Positions 1 to 5,441 of a stretch of 6,104 nt of DNA are shown piece by piece. Location: positions 1-6,104 of the forward strand of contig CANQWJ010000081.1 in NCBI GenBank assembly GCA_947627525.1. Reading direction: 5' to 3'. The translations under genes and the position numbers were made by a program. Position 1 is the first letter of the stretch. Every line of letters begins with the position of its first letter. Under the pieces are notes generated by a model. That model made no database searches. It was not told the origin of the DNA and saw only the letters and a program-made list of their open reading frames with translations. This DNA is from an uncultured Bacilli bacterium. Its GTDB lineage: Bacteria; Bacillota_I; Bacilli_A; RF39; UBA660.

Positions 1-1045
1 CACTATTAATCATATTGATATAGACGTCTTCCCCAATTAAATCGCGATGAAGTGGCGCTACACCATAAGAAACGACATAACCATTATTCTTGTTTTTATT
101 TTCAAAATCATATTTAAATTTAGTAATATCTTTATCTTCTTGTCTATTAGCATTCCACAAAGTTAAAAACATAACTGTTAAATTCCAAATGGCATCTCCT
201 TCAATTTTAATACCATTATCTTTCCATATACCATACTTACTATTAATATTTATATATTCATCACTTAAATTAACACCACCAGAGAAAGCAACCTTTCCAT
301 CAATAATAGTCATTTTACGATGATCACGATTATTCATAAAAATACCTCTAAAAGGACTCAATTTATTAAAAGGAATGCACTTAATACCAAACTTTTCTAA
401 CTCTTTGGAAAAACCAGTAGAAAGCATCGCAATACTTCCCATATCATCATACATGATTCTTACATCAACACCACTTGCTGCCTTCTCTTTTAAGATGTCT
501 AAAATACCATTCCACATAATTCCTTCTTTAATGATGAAATATTCCATAAAAATAAACTTTTTAGCTTTCTTCAATTCTTTTAATAGTTCCGGATAAAACT
601 TTTCACCAAAATCATAATAAGTAACTTCATTATTAGTACTTACACAATAATTAGTTCTATTCATCAAATATTTAATATTATCCAAATCTTTTTTCGTAAC
701 TTCCTCTTTTATCTTTTTATCTTGAACTAAAAAAGTGTCATATTCTTTTTCATATTTAAAAATATTTTTAAGTAATTTACTCTTAGAATAATCTCTTCCT
801 AAAGTAATTAATAAAATTGTACCAAAGATAGGAAATACTAATATCATTATCATCCAAGGTAAATCATTGGATAAGCGCGTACTATCTTTTAAAAGTAATA
901 AAACGATTAAAACACTTATAACTCCATAAAACAAAGTAATTATTCCTAAATAATTATAAAAGAATAATCTTATCATAATCGCAAAGCCAAATTGTAAAAC
1001 AACTCCCAAAGCAACAATAATGGCTCTTTTAGTAGCATTCAACAT
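1..1045 (-). CDS. cls: Cardiolipin synthase (phospholipase D superfamily), C-terminus beyond the window
   Basis: Cardiolipin synthase joins two phosphatidylglycerol molecules into cardiolipin at the cytoplasmic membrane. The frame is open from an ATG at 1045 to the window edge, giving 348 codons; family members usually have about 480-510, so roughly the last third is missing. Residues 8-28, 32-53 and 63-83 are hydrophobic; the last, with LPW near its start, resembles the N-terminal PLDc_N membrane domain. The first HKD motif is intact: H242, K244, D249 in HRKMTIIDG, followed by GGVNLSDEY as in bacterial Cls enzymes. The second HKD motif, needed for activity, would lie outside the window. The start is supported by GAAGGAAG (1050-1057), about six bases upstream. 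It sits downstream of the aldo/keto reductase but is separated from it by a terminator, so it is probably transcribed alone. Function is confident; whether the gene is intact cannot be seen. Confidence 0.93.
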   Translation of the reverse strand, partial: MLNATKRAIIVALGVVLQFGFAIMIRLFFYNYLGIITLFYGVISVLIVLLLLKDSTRLSNDLPWMIMILVFPIFGTILLITLGRDYSKSKLLKNIFKYEKEYDTFLVQDKKIKEEVTKKDLDNIKYLMNRTNYCVSTNNEVTYYDFGEKFYPELLKELKKAKKFIFMEYFIIKEGIMWNGILDILKEKAASGVDVRIMYDDMGSIAMLSTGFSKELEKFGIKCIPFNKLSPFRGIFMNNRDHRKMTIIDGKVAFSGGVNLSDEYININSKYGIWKDNGIKIEGDAIWNLTVMFLTLWNANRQEDKDITKFKYDFENKNKNNGYVVSYGVAPLHRDLIGEDVYINMINS

Positions 1046-1077
1046 AAAACTTCCTTCTTTCACATCTATTGGTTTTC

Positions 1078-1106
1078 AATATATATTTTATCATATTTTT
1101 CGACAA
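1078..1106 (-). promoter_or_regulatory. Candidate sigma-A promoter of cls
   Basis: On the minus strand, TTGTCG (1101-1106) and TATATT (1078-1083) are separated by 17 bases. Transcription would start near 1071, leaving a leader of about 26 nt before the cls ATG. The -35 box overlaps the U-tract of the preceding gene's terminator. Both boxes depart from consensus and the region is very AT-rich, so this is tentative. Confidence 0.4.
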
Positions 1107-1131
1107 AAAAAAGTATCTCTTACAAGATACT
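1105..1131 (-). terminator. Rho-independent terminator of the aldo/keto reductase gene
   Basis: The minus strand reads AGTATCT, a six-base loop region TGTAAG, then AGATACT, followed by a run of T. The 7-bp stem can be extended by a T-G wobble, leaving a GTAA tetraloop. It begins 12 bases past the reductase stop codon. The plus strand has no U-tract after the hairpin, so it works in one direction only. Confidence 0.85.
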
Positions 1132-1142
1132 AATATATGTCT

Positions 1143-2105
1143 TTAATACCAATCATGTTTCTCATTTCTATCCAAAGAATTTATTTTTTCCATTTCATCT
1201 TCCGTTAATGAAAAATGATATATTTCGGTATTTTCTTTAATATGATCGGGATTAGAAGAACCCGGAATGACTACTACGCCCTTTTGTAAGTTCCAACGTA
1301 AAATTACTTGGGCGCTTGTTACATTATGATTTTCAGCAATTGCCATAATAGTCTCATTATTTAATAGTTCACTAGTATGACCTCTACCACCAAAAGGATA
1401 CCATCCTTGAACAACTATTCCTAAATTTTGAATATATGGTATGACATCATTTTCTTGATAATATGGATGAATCTCATTTTGAACAAGTGCTGGAACAATA
1501 TTTACTTGTGGAAGAAAATCCTCTAGTTCTTCAACATACCAATTGGATAGCCCCAATGAATGAATCTTGCCACTTGCAACATATTTTTCCATAGCTTTAT
1601 AGGCTTTAACGTCATTCGTTCCTGGATGATGAAGTAACATCATATCAATATAGTCAATATCTAACTTTTCCAAAGCCATATCAATTGCTTCTTCTGGTTT
1701 ATCAAATTGACTAGGATAAATTTTCGTAATAACAAATATCTCATCTCTTGATATTCCTGAATCTCTAATAGCTTTACCTATTTCTTCTTCATTACCATAC
1801 ATATAAGCTGTATCAATTAATCTTACGCCTGATTTTAGGGCACTTGTAACAGCATCATAACAAGTATCTCCCTTTAAACTATAAGTACCAAGCCCATTTA
1901 TTGGCATGACATAACCACTATTCAATTTTACACTCTTACTCTCAAAATCAAACTTTCTAACATTGTCTTCAGCTTGTAATTTTTCAATTATCTTATCATC
2001 CATATCATTTTTTCCTTCTTTCTTGTTCTTATAATTTATTGCTATAAAAATACCAATTCCCACTACTATGACAATTAACATTATAATTATTATTTTCTTT
2101 TTCAT
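1143..2105 (-). CDS. Aldo/keto reductase with N-terminal membrane segment
   Basis: Aldo/keto reductases reduce carbonyl substrates with NAD(P)H on a TIM-barrel fold. The barrel spans about residues 57-320, close to the usual 270-290 aa. The catalytic tetrad is visible: D98 and Y103 in DTAYMYGNE, K128 in VITKIYP, and H159 in MLLHHPG. The cofactor loop is IPGSSNPDHIKEN (280-292). At the two positions where NADPH-type relatives such as 2,5-diketogluconate reductase carry Lys and Arg (K232, R238), this protein has Gly and His, which suggests NADH use (inference). Unusually, residues 4-23 form a hydrophobic segment preceded by KKK, followed by a charged linker to about residue 56; there is no lipobox. 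The ATG at 2105 has a strong SD, AAGGTGAT. A second in-frame ATG (M35) also has GAAGGA upstream and would give a soluble enzyme. It is a single-gene unit with its own promoter/operator and terminator. The substrate is unknown. Confidence 0.93.
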   Translation of the reverse strand: MKKKIIIIMLIVIVVGIGIFIAINYKNKKEGKNDMDDKIIEKLQAEDNVRKFDFESKSVKLNSGYVMPINGLGTYSLKGDTCYDAVTSALKSGVRLIDTAYMYGNEEEIGKAIRDSGISRDEIFVITKIYPSQFDKPEEAIDMALEKLDIDYIDMMLLHHPGTNDVKAYKAMEKYVASGKIHSLGLSNWYVEELEDFLPQVNIVPALVQNEIHPYYQENDVIPYIQNLGIVVQGWYPFGGRGHTSELLNNETIMAIAENHNVTSAQVILRWNLQKGVVVIPGSSNPDHIKENTEIYHFSLTEDEMEKINSLDRNEKHDWY

Positions 2106-2124
2106 CTCATCACCTTATATTTTT

Positions 2125-2155
2125 ATTATATAAGTTAAAGTTAACTCCAAGTCAA
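2125..2155 (-). promoter_or_regulatory. AKR promoter with 19-bp spacer and MerR-family-type operator
   Basis: On the minus strand, TTGACT (2150-2155) and a consensus TATAAT (2125-2130) are 19 bases apart, too far for normal sigma-A recognition. The spacer holds an imperfect palindrome, TTGGAGTTAACTTTAA (2135-2150), with a perfect AGTTAACT core (2139-2146). A 19-bp spacer over a dyad is the hallmark of promoters activated by MerR-family proteins, which untwist the DNA. The GGAGTTAACT-type core resembles sites of the AdhR/NmlR branch, which responds to aldehydes and other electrophiles and often controls oxidoreductases. No MerR gene is present in the window, so the regulator is inferred. Confidence 0.7.
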
Positions 2156-2179
2156 TAGTTTATAAATGAATATCTCATG

Positions 2180-2206
2180 AAAAAAACAAGCACTAAGTAC
2201 TTGTTT
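2180..2206 (-). terminator. Rho-independent terminator of the sigma/anti-sigma operon
   Basis: The minus strand has AAACAAGTAC, loop TTA, GTGCTTGTTT, then further T. The stem is 10 bp with one wobble pair. It lies 14 bases past the stop codon at 2220 and ends the two-gene unit before the AKR promoter. Confidence 0.85.
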
Positions 2207-2219
2207 ATATAAAATTATT

Positions 2220-2651
2220 CTATTTTTCACTTTCTTCATATTCAGCTTCAATCGTAAATGTTAATTCCTTTTCATTATCTATCTCTTTATTTATAAAATA
2301 ATAAATAAGTTCATCAGTATTTTGTTTTATTTCTTCACCACTTTTTACATCTTTCCAATCAATAGTACAATTAATATGATTATCATCTGTCTTTTTACAA
2401 ACAGCATTCTTTTCTTCTTCCTTTTTCGAAACAACTCTTACTGGTATGACATCATTAATAGTATCAACAATCGCATTATCTGTTAAAGCATTAACAGTAA
2501 CTATTCCACTTCCTAAAAATAATATACCCATTAAAACAAACGTAATATTTTTTAATTTCTTTTTCTTCATATTTTCCTCCATTTTAAAATTATTATAACC
2601 AATCATTTGATTAGTCATTTCTTTTATATAATTAGTATCAACTTTTTTCAT
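2220..2651 (-). CDS. Single-pass membrane protein, putative anti-sigma factor
   Basis: No named family is recognised. The 143-residue product has a charged N-terminal part (1-32), one hydrophobic segment (about 35-55), and an acidic, probably extracytoplasmic domain with two cysteines, C85 and C95, that could form a disulfide. Its start codon overlaps the stop of the ECF sigma gene as ATGA, and the start has a strong SD, AAAGGAGG, seven bases upstream, so the two are translationally coupled. A short cytoplasmic region, one membrane span and an outer domain directly after an ECF sigma gene is the usual layout of a membrane anti-sigma factor; this role is inferred from context. Anomaly: an in-frame ATG at M28 (2570) has its own GGAGG (2576-2580) five bases away, and from M28 the protein looks like an exported one, with KKKK, a hydrophobic stretch and VNA as a possible signal peptidase site. 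It could therefore be a secreted protein instead, or be made in two forms. Confidence 0.7.
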   Translation of the reverse strand: MKKVDTNYIKEMTNQMIGYNNFKMEENMKKKKLKNITFVLMGILFLGSGIVTVNALTDNAIVDTINDVIPVRVVSKKEEEKNAVCKKTDDNHINCTIDWKDVKSGEEIKQNTDELIYYFINKEIDNEKELTFTIEAEYEESEK

Positions 2652-3121
2652 AATATTTCCTCCTTTAATTTTTTCCTAATACGATAAAGTCTTATCTTTA
2701 TTGAACTAATACTCATTTTTAACATCTTGGCTATTTCTCTTATTTTATAACCATCAACATAATATAAAATAAAAAGTTCTTTTTCTTTATCATTTAATTT
2801 TTGAATTTTTTGTTTTATGGTTAGAATTTCATCAATATTTATCTTCTCATCTAAATAAAGATTTTCTTTTAATTCCACAAAGTTTTTTTCTTTACGCATT
2901 CTACTATAACAACAATTTCTTGTTACTACGCCAAGATATGATTTTATATCACTAGATATTTTATTTTGATTTTTCCACAATAAATAAAAAGCATCAGAAG
3001 CAATTTCTTCTTTATCTTGATATGGTAAAGAAGTACCAACAACATTATTAATAATTTTAAAAACATAGTTTGAATATTCATCAATTATTAATTCAATATT
3101 AAAGTTAATATTATTATTCAA
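2648..3121 (-). CDS. ECF-type RNA polymerase sigma factor (TTG start)
   Basis: ECF sigma factors redirect RNA polymerase to stress or envelope regulons. Numbering from the TTG gives 157 residues, a usual ECF size. Region 2 spans about 11-79, with DKEEIASDAFYLLWK matching the D-E-x-x-x-x-D-x-F-x-x-x-W pattern of region 2.2 and TRNCCYSRMRKEK at its end. Region 4 spans about 103-155, with a helix-turn-helix in YKIREIAKMLKMSISSIKIR. There is no extra C-terminal domain. The TTG at 3121 is chosen because AAAGGAGGT (3128-3136) lies six bases upstream. The in-frame ATG at 3148 has no SD, places that perfect SD inside its own coding sequence, and would sit at the predicted transcription start. The stop overlaps the next gene's ATG (ATGA), making a sigma/anti-sigma operon. 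An ECF-like promoter in front suggests autoregulation. The activating signal is unknown. Confidence 0.9.
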   Translation of the reverse strand: MNNNINFNIELIIDEYSNYVFKIINNVVGTSLPYQDKEEIASDAFYLLWKNQNKISSDIKSYLGVVTRNCCYSRMRKEKNFVELKENLYLDEKINIDEILTIKQKIQKLNDKEKELFILYYVDGYKIREIAKMLKMSISSIKIRLYRIRKKLKEEIL

Positions 3122-3154
3122 ATTGATACCTCCTTTGAATCGATTCATTATAAA

Positions 3155-3181
3155 GACAATTATAAAAGATAAATGGTTACA
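3155..3181 (-). promoter_or_regulatory. ECF-type (probably autoregulatory) promoter of the sigma operon
   Basis: The minus strand reads TGTAAC (3176-3181), a 17-base spacer, then TGTC (3155-3158). This resembles Bacillus SigX/SigM-class promoters (TGTAAC, then a CGTC/CGAC-like -10). Transcription would start near 3147 and give a leader of about 26 nt to the TTG start. Two TATAAT matches nearby (3159-3164 and 3147-3152) have no fitting -35, so a vegetative promoter is the weaker alternative. Confidence 0.5.
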
Positions 3182-3212
3182 AAAAAAGTAAGTTATTTAA
3201 CAACTTACTTTT
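3181..3212 (-). terminator. Rho-independent terminator of the CarD-family gene
   Basis: On the minus strand, AAAAGTAAGTT, a seven-base loop, and AACTTACTTTT form a perfect 11-bp stem running into a T tract. It begins just 7 bases past the stop at 3220. Its last bases are shared with the -35 box of the downstream sigma operon. Confidence 0.88.
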
Positions 3213-3219
3213 GGCTATT

Positions 3220-3711
3220 CTATTTCATCAATTCTTGAACTCTTGTAACTATGTAATTCTTTGTATCATCAAAACTCATATTAAGAGAAATAGATAATTC
3301 ATTATATAAATACTTTTCAGCTTGATTAAAATAATTAAGATCTTTTTCACTAGGACGACGATTATTTTTAGAACGCATTTCATTTCGTAAATATGACGTT
3401 TTAATTATTTTAATTAGATCTTTATAATCCCCACTAATTAAATCTTTATAAGTTTTTTCAATGTATTTATCATCAATATTATCTAATGGTTCAATACTAG
3501 AAATTGAATTTATCAACTCTTCGGTCTCTTTTTTACTAATGACATCTCTTAAATAACCCATTCTATTATCAACTGGTACATCTATTATTAAAGAATCATC
3601 ATCAATGGGTACTAAGATATAATAATTAATACCATTTAATTTATTATTTTTTATTTCTTTTACCTTACAGACACTTTTCTTATATACAACATAATCATTT
3701 ACTTTATACAT
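3220..3711 (-). CDS. CarD/CdnL-family RNA polymerase-binding regulator
   Basis: CarD/CdnL proteins bind the RNA polymerase beta subunit and promoter DNA, and in the studied cases stabilise open complexes, notably at rRNA promoters. The N-terminal part (about 1-62) matches the CarD_CdnL_TRCF (RID/Tudor-like) domain: NDYVVY (5-10), a short-strand region with YYILVPIDD (30-38), and LIIDVPVDN followed by RDVIS (41-59). The rest (63-163) is predicted helical, as expected for the CarD C-terminal domain, with NNRRPSEKDLNYFNQAEKYL (116-135) as a typical conserved stretch. At 163 residues it has normal family length. The ATG has AAGGAGG four to five bases upstream. It is monocistronic, with its own terminator. 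A strong hairpin with a T tract sits immediately before the SD, which suggests control by attenuation or read-through. Family assignment is firm; the exact target promoters are not known. Confidence 0.92.
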   Translation of the reverse strand: MYKVNDYVVYKKSVCKVKEIKNNKLNGINYYILVPIDDDSLIIDVPVDNRMGYLRDVISKKETEELINSISSIEPLDNIDDKYIEKTYKDLISGDYKDLIKIIKTSYLRNEMRSKNNRRPSEKDLNYFNQAEKYLYNELSISLNMSFDDTKNYIVTRVQELMK

Positions 3712-3725
3712 AATTCCTCCTTAAT

Positions 3726-3763
3726 AAAAATTGCGTAAATCCTAGACAATTGGACTTACGCAA
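3726..3763 (-). terminator. Terminator-like hairpin in the CarD leader (attenuator or upstream operon terminator)
   Basis: The minus strand has TTGCGTAAGTCC (3752-3763), a nine-base loop, and GGATTTACGCAA (3731-3742), then TTTTT. The 12-bp stem has one G-U wobble that pairs only in minus-strand RNA. The T tract runs almost into the CarD SD, leaving no room for another promoter. It therefore either ends the sirtuin-DUF3592 transcript or attenuates CarD, or both. Confidence 0.75.
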
Positions 3764-3797
3764 AAAACATGCTACACATTGATCAAAATTCATTATT

Positions 3798-3803
3798 ATT
3801 ATA
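3798..3803 (-). promoter_or_regulatory. Candidate -10 box of the CarD gene
   Basis: A consensus TATAAT lies here on the minus strand. The best-placed -35 (TTACAT, 3821-3826, 17-base spacer) is poor. An inverted repeat, AAAATTCA/TGAATTTT (3785-3792 and 3812-3819), is centred on the -10 and might be an operator or chance in AT-rich DNA. A start near 3790 would give a leader of about 80 nt containing the terminator-like hairpin. Confidence 0.4.
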
Positions 3804-3866
3804 ACAAAAATTGAATTTTTATGTAAGTTAGAATTTTTAAAATATTTCAGTTGGTAAAGTAAAAAG

Positions 3867-4574
3867 TTATCTTAAATCAACGATATTATTTGTCAAAATA
3901 TCAGTATCAACAACATATTTTTTCATATTGTTTCTATCAATATAGACAGGGAACTGACGAATATTCTTTTCTTGAATTATTTTATCAGGATTTAGCCAAA
4001 GATTTTTACTTCTAAAGATATATTTTTGGTTACTAACTGGATCATTCCATTCACAAATAACATTATAAGGAGAACGACCATTTACTTGATAAGCACCATT
4101 TAAAGTTGTTTCACTATAATCAGCATATATCAATTGACCTGTTTCCTTTAATCTTTTTTCTGCTTTCTTCTTATTGATATTAATGATAATTCCACTTCCA
4201 CCAATTATGAGAAAAATTAGTCCAATTCCAGGAAAAATCAAAAATATTAAATCCATAGATTTAGTTCCTATTTTATTAGGATTATTTTTATCATAATATA
4301 TCTCTATTTCTTTTCCTTCATAATAAGTAGATGAATAAGTATTTAGTTCAGATACGTATTCTTTTCCATCAACAACATATGAAACATATACATCATGACT
4401 TCTATCATCAGAACTACCATAAGATCTTATTTCCGTAATTGTTCCTTTGGTATCAACCGCGTTAGCATAATTAGAAAAGATACCAATCATAATAAATATT
4501 CCAATTATAAAAAATAATCCTCCAATACCCGCAAATATAATCCATATTAAATTTACTACTTTATTTTCTTTCAT
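3867..4574 (-). CDS. Membrane protein with two DUF3592-like domains
   Basis: The function of DUF3592 proteins is not established. The 235-residue product has two membrane segments (about 8-33 and 108-133), each followed by a beta-rich soluble domain. Domain 1 (40-106) contains GTITEI, VSYVVDGKEY and IEIYYDKNNPNKIGT, the usual DUF3592 signature. Domain 2 (145-228) repeats the plan: GQLIYADYSE, a Y-x-F strand, then FPVYIDRNNMKKYVVD. This looks like an internal duplication. By the positive-inside rule, KKKAEKRLK after TM2 places domain 2 in the cytoplasm and domain 1 outside, which is an inference. The start is supported by GAGGT seven bases upstream. It lies 18 bases after the sirtuin stop with no terminator or promoter between, so the two are co-transcribed. 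No clear terminator lies right behind it; the hairpin at 3731-3763 is the nearest candidate. Confidence 0.8.
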   Translation of the reverse strand: MKENKVVNLIWIIFAGIGGLFFIIGIFIMIGIFSNYANAVDTKGTITEIRSYGSSDDRSHDVYVSYVVDGKEYVSELNTYSSTYYEGKEIEIYYDKNNPNKIGTKSMDLIFLIFPGIGLIFLIIGGSGIIININKKKAEKRLKETGQLIYADYSETTLNGAYQVNGRSPYNVICEWNDPVSNQKYIFRSKNLWLNPDKIIQEKNIRQFPVYIDRNNMKKYVVDTDILTNNIVDLR

Positions 4575-4592
4575 AATTTTTACCTCACAAAT

Positions 4593-5321
4593 TTATTTTT
4601 TTATTTCTACTTGTTCAAAAACTTTTCCTAAACTATCATTTATAACCAAATCAGCAAGACTATCATATGAAGTACTACTTCGATTAATTAAGACTAAATG
4701 TTTACCATTAAAATATCTAATTAAGCCACTAGCTGGATATACAGTTAAAGATGTACCTGCGACAATTAACATATCGGCTTCTCTAAGTGCCTTGATAGCG
4801 TTTTCTACTGTTTCCTCATCAAGTCCTTCTTCATAGAGAACAACATCAGGTTTTATCGTTCCACCACAACTACATTTAGGAATACCTTTACTTTCAAAGA
4901 CATATTTAGCATCATAAAACTTATTACATTCCATACAATAATTTCTTAAAACACTACCATGTAATTCATACACTATTTTCGAACCTGCTTTTTGATGAAG
5001 ACCATCTATGTTTTGGGTTACTATGGCTTTTACTTTGCCTTTCTTTTCAAGTTCAGCAAGTTTTATATGGGTTATATTTGGTTCATAATTTAAACTATTT
5101 AATTTATCTTTATAAAATTTATAAAACTCTTCCGTATTTTGCATGAAAAAAGTATGACTTAATATCTCTTCTGGCGGATACTTATAATGTTGATTATATA
5201 GACCATCTTTACTTCTAAAGTCAGGTATACCACTCTCGGTTGAAACACCAGCTCCACCAAAGAAAACAATATTTTTACTCTCTTTAATCATCTTTTTAAA
5301 TAGTTCTATTTTTTCATCCAC
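4593..5321 (-). CDS. Sir2-family NAD-dependent protein deacylase (sirtuin)
   Basis: Sirtuins remove acyl groups from lysines in cytoplasmic proteins, using NAD and yielding O-acyl-ADP-ribose and nicotinamide. The NAD motifs are complete: GAGVSTESGIPDFR (23-36), TQNIDGLH (102-109), the catalytic H121 in ELHGS, GTSL (189-192) and INRS (212-215). Four zinc cysteines are present: C129 and C132, then C150 and C152. Length (242 aa) matches single-domain bacterial sirtuins of the CobB/Sir2Tm type. Y and R residues that mark Sirt5-like desuccinylases are not apparent after the GAGVST motif, so deacetylation is the likelier activity (inference). The start is GTG at 5321, with AGGTGA about five bases upstream; the nearby ATG and TTG triplets are out of frame. 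It heads an operon with the DUF3592 gene. No acetyltransferase or acetyl-CoA synthetase neighbour is present in the window to suggest the substrate. Confidence 0.96.
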   Translation of the reverse strand: MDEKIELFKKMIKESKNIVFFGGAGVSTESGIPDFRSKDGLYNQHYKYPPEEILSHTFFMQNTEEFYKFYKDKLNSLNYEPNITHIKLAELEKKGKVKAIVTQNIDGLHQKAGSKIVYELHGSVLRNYCMECNKFYDAKYVFESKGIPKCSCGGTIKPDVVLYEEGLDEETVENAIKALREADMLIVAGTSLTVYPASGLIRYFNGKHLVLINRSSTSYDSLADLVINDSLGKVFEQVEIKK

Positions 5322-5344
5322 TCAAATCACCTATTCTTAAAGAT

Positions 5345-5374
5345 ATTATACTACTTTTTAATTAATATTATCAA
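5345..5374 (-). promoter_or_regulatory. Sigma-A promoter of the sirtuin-DUF3592 operon
   Basis: The minus strand has TTGATA (5369-5374, one mismatch to consensus) and TATAAT (5345-5350), 18 bases apart. Transcription would start near 5338, giving a leader of about 17 nt to the GTG start. It is among the best promoter matches in the window. Confidence 0.65.
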
Positions 5375-5397
5375 TGCTAGGATATTTTTTCAGTCAT

Positions 5398-5422
5398 AAA
5401 TAAAAGCAACCTAAGTTGCCTC
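5398..5422 (-). terminator. Rho-independent terminator of the lipoprotein gene
   Basis: On the minus strand, GCAAC, loop TTAG, GTTGC, then TTTTATTT. Three further pairs (two G-U wobbles and one A-U) can extend the 5-bp core to 8 bp. It lies about 20 bases past the lipoprotein stop at 5442. The stem is weaker than the other terminators here. Confidence 0.75.
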
Positions 5423-5441
5423 CATCATTTTTACAATAAAT

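Noticed and set aside
90..596. Open reading frames on the plus strand (90-323 and 375-596)
   Set aside because: They lie antisense to the cardiolipin synthase gene, have no SD and give no recognisable protein; the minus frame carries the HKD motif.
1105..1131. Bidirectional terminator between AKR and cls
   Set aside because: Only the minus strand has a U-tract, and both genes run in the same direction.
1143..1268. Frameshift or pseudogene in the AKR because of its odd N-terminus
   Set aside because: The frame is continuous, the catalytic tetrad is complete, and the start has a strong SD.
2648..2651. Mycoplasma-type genetic code (TGA as Trp), considered because of the AT-rich genome
   Set aside because: TGA ends the sigma gene exactly in an ATGA overlap with a well-supported downstream start, and Trp in the sigma protein is coded by TGG.
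3119..3148. ATG at 3148 as the sigma factor start
   Set aside because: No SD upstream, and it lies at the predicted transcription start; the TTG at 3121 has a perfect SD.
3721..3866. Small RNA, T-box or known riboswitch in the CarD leader
   Set aside because: Apart from the terminator-like hairpin I see no T-box sequence or aptamer I recognise; the leader is too short for most.
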